Assembly: GCA_030731635.1 (NCBI GenBank)
Contig: JANQTR010000174.1
Span: forward strand, 1 to 13,388
DNA: 13,388 nt
DNA from: Erythrobacter sp.
Lineage (GTDB): Bacteria; Pseudomonadota; Alphaproteobacteria; Sphingomonadales; Sphingomonadaceae
Direction: 5' to 3'
This document shows, piece by piece, positions 1 to 6,343 of the stretch. The notes under the pieces were generated by a model. The model was not told where the DNA came from, did no database searches, and was given only the letters and a program-made list of their open reading frames with translations. Position numbers and translations under genes: made by a program. The number at the start of each line of letters is the position of its first letter. Position 1 is the first letter of the stretch.

Positions 1-733
1 GCCAGCGCGACCAGTCATCGTAACCGACCCCCAGTTCGCCGCCCAGCAACAGCGACCGGAAGCCGGTGCAGTCGATGAAGAAATCGCCTGCAACCCGCGT
101 CCCGCCTGCCAGGGTGATTGCCGTCAGGTCGCCGGTTTCGCCATTGCGTTCCATGCTTTCCACAATGCCTTCGGTGCGGGTGACGCCGCGCTTTTCGGCA
201 TATTCGCGCAGGTACAGGGCATAGCGGCTGGCATCGAAGTGGTAGGCATAGGCAAGGCCCGTCATCGCCGTGTTGCCGACCCGGTCAAGCTTGCCGAACC
301 GCGCCTGATGGGCCGCCTGCTGGTGCAGCGAATAATCCCACAGCCCGCGCGCCTCCGGATTCGCCGCGCCCATCTGCGAACGCCGCCAATAGTGGTGAAA
401 CGCTGCCCCGCCCAGGTTCATCCCGGTATCGCCAAAAGTGTGCAGATACCGGCTGCCGATCCGCCCCCAGTCGACAAATTCGATCCCCAGCTTGAAAGTG
501 CCCGAGGTGCGGCGCAGGAAATCATGCTCGTCCAGCCCGAGGATGCTGTTCAGCCGGATGATCTGCGGGATCGTCGCCTCGCCCACGCCGACTGTGCCGA
601 TGCTTTCGCTCTCGACCAGCTCGATGGTCAGGCGCTGGCCCAGCAGCTTGGCAAAGGCCGCCGCAGTGATCCATCCAGCGGTGCCGCCGCCGACGATCAC
701 CAGCTTCTGCACGCCGTCCTGCCCCATGGTCAT
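1..733 (-). CDS. Flavin-dependent (tryptophan-type) halogenase, N-terminal 244 residues, cut by the window edge
   Basis: Translating the minus strand from ATG at 733 gives an open frame to base 1. A GGGTAGW dinucleotide-binding motif lies at residues 15-21 and GVGEATIP at 49-56. Next comes the TFKLGIEFVDWG stretch with Lys81, which aligns with the catalytic lysine (Lys79 in PrnA) of flavin-dependent halogenases, and then FFIDCTGFRS near residue 220. These enzymes use FADH2, O2 and halide to make HOCl or HOBr, which the lysine relays to an electron-rich substrate such as an indole. The GWxWxIP and EPLEST motifs lie beyond the window, so catalytic completeness is unseen. The start is set by a 4-base overlap: ATG at 733-731 overlaps the TGA (732-730) of the DUF6445-like gene, which suggests translational coupling. 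An ATG at 727 is the alternative. The protein is a paralogue of the halogenase at 4813-6342. The substrate is unknown; tryptophan should not be assumed. Confidence 0.93.
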   Translation of the reverse strand, partial: MTMGQDGVQKLVIVGGGTAGWITAAAFAKLLGQRLTIELVESESIGTVGVGEATIPQIIRLNSILGLDEHDFLRRTSGTFKLGIEFVDWGRIGSRYLHTFGDTGMNLGGAAFHHYWRRSQMGAANPEARGLWDYSLHQQAAHQARFGKLDRVGNTAMTGLAYAYHFDASRYALYLREYAEKRGVTRTEGIVESMERNGETGDLTAITLAGGTRVAGDFFIDCTGFRSLLLGGELGVGYDDWSRW

Positions 734-1464
734 GCCGCCGCCGGACGGAAGAAAGCGTTGATCGTCAGCCGTCCCTCATGCGGATCGGCAGGCAGCGGCG
801 CTGCGTTGTCGATCACCCCGCTGTGAAGGATATTGCCGCGATAGAATACCGCGCGGTTGAAGGCGCCCGTCACCACATGCGTCCGTTCAAAATGCGGCGC
901 GCCATCGGTGGTATAGGCCGCCGGGGGAAGCCCCGTGCGCGCGACATCGGCCTGCAACGCCGCAGCATAGTGCGGGTAATCATTCGCCGTCAAAGCCTCC
1001 ATGCCGGTTGCGCGATGGCGGAAAAACGCCGTTCCGCCATGCGCGGTGCGGTGCAGGTAAAGCATCATCGCAATCTGCGTGGGATCGGTGCCATCGACAT
1101 GCGGCAGACGCTGGATCGGCAGCAGATCGGCCGGCGCAGTGGTAACGATCGAATACCACGCCTGCATCTCCCACGCCCGGCCATAGGGGCCAAACCACAG
1201 ATCCAGCAGCGGCGAGAGCTGCGCGAGCCAGCTTGCGCATACAGCAGGATCAAGCGCCGCCCGAACGCCTGGGTATTGCGGAGAGATTTTTGCAAAATTA
1301 TGCAAAAATGTGCTTGAGATGACGTGTTCGGGCGCTTCAAGAAGCCCGTCGACTGTGACAAGCTGATGATTTGACGATGAAAATGCATCAATGCGGGGGT
1401 CAGCAAGCGCCAGATCCCAGCCCCGGGGTGATTTCTGCTGCGCCAATGCCTGAGGATTTGTCAT
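730..1464 (-). CDS. DUF6445-like protein, putative Fe(II)/2-oxoglutarate-oxygenase fold (244 aa)
   Basis: This is a 244-residue soluble protein with no signal peptide or membrane segment. I read it as the DUF6445 type, which I associate with halogenase genes in TonB-receptor loci; this is from memory, not a search. PHVDG gives an HxD pair (His122, Asp124), and His214 in NILHSGV plus Arg232 in GRLTINAFF follow at the spacing expected of a double-stranded beta-helix Fe(II)/2-oxoglutarate dioxygenase (two His, one Asp, and an Arg for the 2-oxoglutarate carboxylate). The oxygenase role is inferred. I chose ATG 1464; the frame extends upstream only to a TTG at 1494 giving MPRGFDRLEP. The gene is transcribed away from the receptor gene and overlaps the downstream halogenase by ATGA, so the two products are probably made together. 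A perfect operator-like palindrome lies inside the gene at 1287-1308 and encodes part of FLHNFAKI. Confidence 0.85.
   Translation of the reverse strand: MTNPQALAQQKSPRGWDLALADPRIDAFSSSNHQLVTVDGLLEAPEHVISSTFLHNFAKISPQYPGVRAALDPAVCASWLAQLSPLLDLWFGPYGRAWEMQAWYSIVTTAPADLLPIQRLPHVDGTDPTQIAMMLYLHRTAHGGTAFFRHRATGMEALTANDYPHYAAALQADVARTGLPPAAYTTDGAPHFERTHVVTGAFNRAVFYRGNILHSGVIDNAAPLPADPHEGRLTINAFFRPAAA
1287..1308. promoter_or_regulatory. Operator-like inverted repeat inside the DUF6445-like gene
   Basis: Perfect 8-base arms TTTTTGCA (1287-1294) and TGCAAAAA (1301-1308) flank a 6-base AT-only centre (AAATTA). It is the best copy of the TTGCA-N6-TGCAA motif also seen at 1637, 1779, 10928 and 11053. 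It lies 156-177 bases inside the coding region, where it could act as a downstream or looping operator. It could also be a chance result of encoding FLHNFAKI. Binding by the LacI-family protein at 6344-7372 is inferred. Confidence 0.5.
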
Positions 1465-1636
1465 GGGTTCAAGCCTATCAAATCCGCGCGGCAAGTCTAT
1501 CTCTACGCATTAAATAACGGATAATCATCGAAAAAAATAAGATCGACGCCTAAGGCTGGGGATTGAGCGGGTGATCGGTCCAGCGCGATGCACGACAGGT
1601 GTGGGGGATTGGGGAAACTGTATCAATCAAGCAACA

Positions 1637-1656
1637 TTTTGCCCGATTATGCGCAG
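1637..1656. promoter_or_regulatory. Degenerate operator-like site upstream of the TonB receptor
   Basis: TTTTGCC-N6-TGCGCAG keeps the motif spacing and shares TTTTGC and ATTATGC with the perfect copy at 1287-1308, but the right arm has mismatches. It is centred about 190 bases upstream of the receptor ATG. It may be an auxiliary site. Confidence 0.3.
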
Positions 1657-1778
1657 CATTCACGCGTTTCAGGGCTGTTGGCGACGCAATAGCCTTCTGA
1701 AAATACGTTGAGAAATAGGTTTTTCCTGCACTCTTCGACCAAATGGCGATTGGCGATTTACCTGCAGCTTGCATTGCG

Positions 1779-1798
1779 CTATGAAAAAATCTGCAAAA
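1779..1798. promoter_or_regulatory. Operator-like site proximal to the TonB receptor start
   Basis: CTATGAA-N6-TGCAAAA has an intact right arm and a left arm matching TTTTGCA at 4 of 7 positions. It ends 36 bases before the receptor ATG. The amylase operon has the same arrangement, with an intact TGCAAAA arm nearest the gene and a degenerate arm farther away. An outer GCGCT...AGCGC pair (1776-1780 and 1798-1802) extends the dyad. Confidence 0.4.
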
Positions 1799-1821
1799 GC
1801 GCACGCATGATGTCGCTTGCT

Positions 1822-1828
1822 GGAGGGG
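1822..1828 (+). promoter_or_regulatory. Ribosome binding site of the TonB receptor gene
   Basis: GGAGGGG lies 6 bases before ATG 1835. It fixes that start over the in-frame TTG at 1817, whose use would place this sequence inside the coding region. Confidence 0.85.
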
Positions 1829-1834
1829 ATTGTG

Positions 1835-4618
1835 ATGAAAGTGAACGGGACCAACGTAAGCGCGCGTCTGCTGTGCGGGGCGGCAACTTTCCTGGCTTTG
1901 GCCGCAACCGGCACGCCCGTGCTGGCGCAGGATGCCGATGAACCGACAGCCTCCGAAACCGAAGGCGATGCGATCGTCGTCACCGGGATCCGTGGATCGA
2001 TCGAATCCTCGCTGGATGCCAAGCGCAACGCAACGTCGATCGTCGAAGTGATTTCCTCTGAAGACATTGGCCTGCTGCCTGACCAATCCATTGCCGATAC
2101 GCTGGCGCGCCTGCCCGGTGTCACCGCCCAGCGCGTGCGCGGTCGTTCGCAGCAGGTTTCGATTCGCGGCCTTGGCCCGGATTTCAGTCTCGCGCTGCTC
2201 AATGGCCGCGAAGTGGTGTCGGCGGGCAACAACCGCGGGATCGAATTTGACCAGTTCCCGTCCGAGCTGATCGGGACAGGCGTGGTCTACAAGACCGGCG
2301 ATGCGCAGCTGGCCGCCATCGGTATCGCCGGTGCAGTCGACCTCCGCACGATCAAGCCGCTCGATTCCAAGAAGCGCCAGATCACGGCATCGGCCACTTA
2401 CACCATCAATGACAGCGGATCATTGAACCCTGATTTCGCCGATGATGGCTACCGCTTCTTTGCCTCTTATATTGATCAGAACGACGCCGGAACGCTCGGC
2501 TGGTCATTGGGCGCGACGGTTCAGTCAATTCCGACCCAGTTCATCTCGCGCGAGCTGAAGACCAACCAGTTTCAGGTCGCCACCACGCCAGACGGCGTGA
2601 TTTTCCCGCGTGACAACCCGCGTCAGGGCGTGGTCAGCCGCACGTTTGAACGCACCTCGATCGCAGGTGCGTTGCAGTTTGAACCGACCGAGCGTTTCTC
2701 GCTGTCGATTGACGGGTTCTACACCGATACCAGCGATTCCGGGATTTTTCGCGGCACCGAAACACCGATTGCTGCGTGGAGCACCAATGGCGGCGCGCAG
2801 GTTGAGGGCGTCACCGGCAGCGGTCCGTTTGCGACCTCGGCAACCTATTCCAATGTCTTTCCGATCTTGCGCACCGATACCGAGGGCGCGGAATCCGAAA
2901 TTTTCGCCATCGGCGGCAATCTCGAATGGAAGGTCACCGACAACATCGGCATCGTGCTCGACTATGGCTACTCGACGCTCAATCGCAACGATATCGACTT
3001 TGAATCCTATGCGGGCACCGGGCGCAATGGCAGCGGTGCGGCGGACACCCTCACCTTCAACTTTGCGCCTGATGGGCAATACAGCATCGATGGGCTGATC
3101 GATTACACCGATCCCGCCAATGTGCTGCTGACCGATCCGGGCGGCTGGGGTCAGGTCGGCTTCCTGCGTGAGCCGGAGATCAATGATGAACTCCACCAGC
3201 TGCGCGCCGAGGCGTATTATGAATTCGATGGCGGCTTGATTGACCGCATCACCGTGGGCTGGCTCTATACCGACCGGACCAAGGATTTTGACAACAACGG
3301 CACGTTCCTGCGTCCGGGCACGGGGTTTGTGGACAGCTCGCTGGCGATCCCGGCGGACATCATTGTCGGGTCGACCGACACCGGCAGTCTTGGCCAGAAC
3401 ATCATCGCCTATGATCCGTCGTCGCTGCTGACCAGCGGAGCCTACCTGTTGGAGCGCGCGACCGATGATACCGAATGGGTGGTGGATGAGAAAATCCACA
3501 ATTTCTACGTTCAGGCCAATATCAATGGCGATCTTGGGCCGGTGCCGGTGCGCGGCAATATCGGCCTGCGCTATGCCGATACTGATCAATCCTCGATCGG
3601 CACGATCAGCGGTGGTTTCATCAATGATGTAAGCGCCAGCTATGGCAACTGGTTGCCGAGCATGAACCTCTCGTTCGAGATCATGCCTGACACTTTCATC
3701 CGTATCGCGGCGGCCAAGACGGTTACACGGTCGCGGTTGGATCAGCTGGCGGCGAACCAGAACATCACCGTTAATCCGCTGAGCTGCACTGATACCAATG
3801 GCGATCAAATCCCCGATACCGTGATCGGCTTTAACCCGCCGACTCTGGTGTGCTTCAATCTGGGCGGCGGGAACCCGACGCTGCGACCGTATCAGTCGAC
3901 ATCGTATGACATCTCGTTCGAGAAGTACTTCACGCCGGGTTCGGCGATCATCGTCGCTGCGTTCCACAAGGATCTGTCGGACTGGATTATCGATTTCAAT
4001 CAGCTGATTGACCTCACCCAACAGATCAACAATGCCGGGTTTGGTTCAATCCTGACCACCGCGCCAGAAATATCCACCGGTGTGTTCAACGGTCCGGTCA
4101 ACTTCGCCGATGGCACGATCACCGGGATCGAAGGCACGGTGCGCGTCAACTTCGGCGATGTCACCGATACGCTGGACGGATTTGGCGGGTTCTACTCCGT
4201 CACCTACTCTGACGCGAAGGTGCAGGGGCAGAATACCAACGCGATCCCGATCCCGGGCTATTCGGATGTCACCTGGTCGGGCGATATCTTCTACGAAAAG
4301 TATGGCTTCCGCGCCAAGCTCGCTGCTCGTTACCGCGCCGGGTTCCTGTCGGAAGTGCAGAACTTTGCAGGCGGGCTCGACGGGGCGGATGCGCAGGGGG
4401 AAACCATTCTCGATGCGCAGATCGGTTACACCTTCGACAAGCCGGGTAGTGCGCTGAACGGGGTCGCCATTCTGGCCGAGGTGTTTAACCTGACCAACGA
4501 ACCTTTCGTGACGCAGAACGACCTGATCGGTGCGGGCGGCAACACTGTCGGCACCTTCCCGAGCCGGCATGAGCTGTACGGACGGACGTTCAACTTCACG
4601 ATCCGCAAGAACTTCTGA
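1835..4618 (+). CDS. TonB-dependent outer-membrane receptor, probably for maltodextrin (927 aa)
   Basis: This is an outer-membrane beta-barrel that takes up a substrate using TonB/ExbBD energy. A signal peptide covers residues 1-31 (hydrophobic core LLCGAATFLALAATG, cleavage after VLA). A TonB box DAIVVTG is at 45-51, and a plug domain follows with SIADTLARLPGVTAQR and VSIRGLGPDFSLALLNGR. The rest is a long beta-barrel ending in an aromatic residue (FTIRKNF), as expected for BAM-assembled porins. The size and motifs suit the TonB receptors of Xanthomonas and Caulobacter, to which Caulobacter MalA, a maltodextrin transporter, belongs. The substrate is inferred from the neighbouring GH13 enzymes. 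One probable surface loop holds two cysteines flanking DTNGDQIPD, which resembles a calcium-binding loop. The gene is monocistronic: promoter region 1465-1834, terminator at 4653-4681. It is probably repressed through the sites at 1637 and 1779. Confidence 0.95.
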   Translation: MKVNGTNVSARLLCGAATFLALAATGTPVLAQDADEPTASETEGDAIVVTGIRGSIESSLDAKRNATSIVEVISSEDIGLLPDQSIADTLARLPGVTAQRVRGRSQQVSIRGLGPDFSLALLNGREVVSAGNNRGIEFDQFPSELIGTGVVYKTGDAQLAAIGIAGAVDLRTIKPLDSKKRQITASATYTINDSGSLNPDFADDGYRFFASYIDQNDAGTLGWSLGATVQSIPTQFISRELKTNQFQVATTPDGVIFPRDNPRQGVVSRTFERTSIAGALQFEPTERFSLSIDGFYTDTSDSGIFRGTETPIAAWSTNGGAQVEGVTGSGPFATSATYSNVFPILRTDTEGAESEIFAIGGNLEWKVTDNIGIVLDYGYSTLNRNDIDFESYAGTGRNGSGAADTLTFNFAPDGQYSIDGLIDYTDPANVLLTDPGGWGQVGFLREPEINDELHQLRAEAYYEFDGGLIDRITVGWLYTDRTKDFDNNGTFLRPGTGFVDSSLAIPADIIVGSTDTGSLGQNIIAYDPSSLLTSGAYLLERATDDTEWVVDEKIHNFYVQANINGDLGPVPVRGNIGLRYADTDQSSIGTISGGFINDVSASYGNWLPSMNLSFEIMPDTFIRIAAAKTVTRSRLDQLAANQNITVNPLSCTDTNGDQIPDTVIGFNPPTLVCFNLGGGNPTLRPYQSTSYDISFEKYFTPGSAIIVAAFHKDLSDWIIDFNQLIDLTQQINNAGFGSILTTAPEISTGVFNGPVNFADGTITGIEGTVRVNFGDVTDTLDGFGGFYSVTYSDAKVQGQNTNAIPIPGYSDVTWSGDIFYEKYGFRAKLAARYRAGFLSEVQNFAGGLDGADAQGETILDAQIGYTFDKPGSALNGVAILAEVFNLTNEPFVTQNDLIGAGGNTVGTFPSRHELYGRTFNFTIRKNF

Positions 4619-4652
4619 TCGCGACGCCCTCGGGTCGCCTCAGGGTTGCAGG

Positions 4653-4681
4653 AAGGGCTCGCCAGCGATGGCGGGCCCTTT
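4653..4681 (+). terminator. Rho-independent-type terminator after the TonB receptor gene
   Basis: An 11-base stem (4653-4663 with 4670-4680, one T-G wobble) has a 6-base loop (AGCGAT) and ends in TTT. It starts 35 bases after the receptor stop. The stem is symmetric, so it may also stop transcripts arriving from the convergent minus-strand operon, though the T run on that side is poor. Confidence 0.75.
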
Positions 4682-4700
4682 CGCGTTCAGGCGCGGGTTA

Positions 4701-4715
4701 GCGTCAATTTGACGC
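4701..4715. other. Short perfect palindrome, GCGTCAA-T-TTGACGC
   Basis: Seven-base perfect arms sit around a single base. The one-base loop is too small for an RNA hairpin, so if functional it is a protein-binding dyad. It lies between the convergent genes and does not resemble the TTGCA-N6-TGCAA motif. Function unknown. Confidence 0.4.
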
Positions 4716-4742
4716 GTGTTTGGCGCGGGCCAGGCGCGGCTT

Positions 4743-4770
4743 GACCCCGGTTAGACCCCCTCCAGACCCC
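4743..4770. repeat. Three GACCCC repeats phased at 11 bases
   Basis: GACCCC starts at 4743, 4754 and 4765, each 11 bases apart, which is about one helical turn. It lies in the convergent gap just beside the parS-like palindrome. It could be a binding array or a chance C-rich stretch. Confidence 0.45.
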
Positions 4771-4780
4771 CGCTTGCCTG

Positions 4781-4798
4781 ATGTTTCACGGGAAACAT
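4781..4798. other. parS-like palindrome
   Basis: ATGTTTC and GAAACAT are perfect 7-base arms around ACGG. The inner 16 bases (4782-4797) match the widely conserved chromosomal parS sequence TGTTTCACGTGAAACA at 15 of 16 positions; the only change is T to G at the tenth base. It is intergenic, 15 bases beyond the halogenase stop. It could be a ParB binding site or an RNA hairpin at the end of the minus-strand operon; no T run follows on either strand. The reading is by memory of the consensus. Confidence 0.45.
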
Positions 4799-4812
4799 TG
4801 GGGCAGGGGGCG

Positions 4813-6342
4813 TCAGCCGGCGATTGGCGGGGCGGCGCAGTGGCGGGCGATGAAATCGGCGTGCGACTGCATGGCGGAAACCGCCTCATCCATCGCCTTG
4901 CGGATCGCCGCCATCCGGTCAGCCACCGGCACCTGGGTTCGCATCGAAGCGAGCGCCGGGGCGTTGGCAGGAACGATCCCCTGCCCGAGATAGACCGCGA
5001 TCCAGCTGGGGTTGGTGAACAATTCGCGTTCGTCCGAAACCAGCATGCCATGGTTGCGGAAATGGTCGATCTTGTATTGCAGGCTGTCGGGGATCGGCAT
5101 GGCGGCGCAGTACCGCCACAGCTCGGAATCGTCGCGTTCACTGGCCTTGTAATGCAGGATCAGAAAATCGCGGATGCGTTCATATTCGCCCGTGGTCTGG
5201 GCGTTGTATTCACGCGATAAAAGCGGCGACATGGTGCTGTCCGGCAGCAGTGCGATCAGCCGCAATATGCCATATTGGATCAGGTGCAGGCTGGTCGATT
5301 CCAGCGGCTCCATGAACCCCGCCGACAGCCCGATGGCGACGCAATTGCGCTTCCAGAATTCGCGCCGCTTGCCCGTGATAAACCGCAGCGTGCGCGGGTC
5401 GGTGAGCGGGTCGCCATCGAGGGTGGAGAGCAGTTCTGCGCTCGCTTCATCCTCGGAAATGAATTCGCTGCAATGCACATAGCCGTTGCCGGTGCGGTGC
5501 TGGAGCGGGATGCGCCATTGCCACCCGGCGGCTTTGGCGGTGGAGCGGGTATAGGGGGTGAAGGCGCCCTTCGCGCTCCCCCTTTCGCTGGGCACCGCCA
5601 CCGCGCGATCACAGGGGAGCCAGTGCTGCCAGTTGTCGTAGCCTGCCTCCAGCGCCTCCTCGATCAGAAGGCCCCGGAACCCGCTGCAATCAATGAAAAA
5701 TTCGCCCGTGACGGCCATGCCATTTTCGAGCGTTACCGCCTCGATAAAGCCATTGTTACCGTGCAAAGTGACATCGACAACGCGCCCCTCAACCCGTGTC
5801 ACGCCGCGCGCTTCGGCAAACTGGCGCAGGAACGCCGCATAGAGCCCGGCATCGAAGTGGTAGGCATAATCGAAAGTCGATTGGATCATCCGCCGGTCAG
5901 GGGAAGGGTGGGTGAATTTGCCCGCCTTGGCCATCGCCCAGCACATGGAAAAATCATCGATCGGGCCCGCTGTGCGCCCCGCCAGATGCTCGCGCATCCA
6001 GTGGTGATAGAACGGCACTTGATCAAATTCCGCGCCATATTGACCGAAGGGGTGGAAGTACGAATGGCCCCGCCGTCCCCAATCGACAAATTCGATCCCG
6101 AGTTTGAATGATCCCTGTGTGGCGCGCACAAACGTCGCCTCGTCGATACCGAGGCGGCGGTTGAAGGTGCGGATCGCCGGGATCGTCGCTTCGCCCACGC
6201 CGACAGTGCCGATCGCCACGCTTTCGATCAGGGTGATGTGACAATCGCGCCCCACGGCGTCTGCGAGCGCCGCTGCGGCCATCCACCCCGCGCTGCCTCC
6301 GCCGACAATAACGATATTTTTCAGCGGGGTGGCTTCGGCCAT
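4813..6342 (-). CDS. Flavin-dependent (tryptophan-type) halogenase, complete (509 aa)
   Basis: A full-length member of the FADH2-dependent halogenases, which halogenate electron-rich aromatic rings. Motifs in order: GGGSAGW (14-20), GVGEATIP (48-55), Lys80 in the SFKLGIEFVDWG stretch (equivalent to PrnA Lys79), FFIDCSGFRG (215-224), GWQWRIPLQ (273-281, the family's GWxWxIP signature) and GFMEPLESTS (342-351, containing the Glu-Ser pair near the active site). No catalytic residue is visibly missing. There is no signal peptide, so it acts in the cytoplasm. A flavin reductase partner is not encoded in the window. It is the last gene of the amylase/alpha-glucosidase/LacI operon: its ATG (6342-6340) follows the LacI stop TAA (6346-6344) after one base, with no clear Shine-Dalgarno sequence, so translation is probably coupled. 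Related enzymes such as BrvH of Brevundimonas act on indole rather than tryptophan. The substrate here is unknown. Confidence 0.95.
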   Translation of the reverse strand: MAEATPLKNIVIVGGGSAGWMAAAALADAVGRDCHITLIESVAIGTVGVGEATIPAIRTFNRRLGIDEATFVRATQGSFKLGIEFVDWGRRGHSYFHPFGQYGAEFDQVPFYHHWMREHLAGRTAGPIDDFSMCWAMAKAGKFTHPSPDRRMIQSTFDYAYHFDAGLYAAFLRQFAEARGVTRVEGRVVDVTLHGNNGFIEAVTLENGMAVTGEFFIDCSGFRGLLIEEALEAGYDNWQHWLPCDRAVAVPSERGSAKGAFTPYTRSTAKAAGWQWRIPLQHRTGNGYVHCSEFISEDEASAELLSTLDGDPLTDPRTLRFITGKRREFWKRNCVAIGLSAGFMEPLESTSLHLIQYGILRLIALLPDSTMSPLLSREYNAQTTGEYERIRDFLILHYKASERDDSELWRYCAAMPIPDSLQYKIDHFRNHGMLVSDERELFTNPSWIAVYLGQGIVPANAPALASMRTQVPVADRMAAIRKAMDEAVSAMQSHADFIARHCAAPPIAG

Positions 6343-6343
6343 T

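Larger units (their letters stand above)
1465..1834. promoter_or_regulatory. Divergent promoter region between the DUF6445-like gene and the TonB receptor gene
   Basis: This is 370 bases without a convincing gene. It must hold the promoters of both diverging units. The stretch 1505-1545 is AT-rich and suits the minus-strand promoter, but I cannot assign -35/-10 boxes with confidence. Two degenerate operator-like sites (1637-1656, 1779-1798), a tandem TGGCGAT x2 (1744-1757) and a strong Shine-Dalgarno sequence (1822-1828) are visible. Frames on the minus strand here look like non-coding shadows. Confidence 0.6.

Noticed and set aside
1744..1757. Tandem TGGCGAT x2 upstream of the receptor
   Set aside because: Two copies of 7 bases are too little to support a function, and no further copy was seen nearby.
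1550..2232. Minus-strand frames across the receptor upstream region and signal-peptide region
   Set aside because: They overlap the receptor promoter, its ribosome binding site and the 5' end of the receptor gene, and show no recognisable domain.
2525..4021. 498-codon minus-strand frame opposite the TonB receptor gene
   Set aside because: Its composition is rich in R, G, A and I with no domain, as expected of a shadow. The plus-strand receptor is certain.
4781..4798. Reading the dyad as a classical terminator of the minus-strand operon
   Set aside because: The stem is only 7 pairs, A/T-rich at its ends, and no T run follows on the minus strand. A parS-like reading explains the exact sequence better.
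5275..6111. 278-codon plus-strand frame opposite the second halogenase
   Set aside because: It is an antisense shadow; every halogenase motif is on the minus strand.
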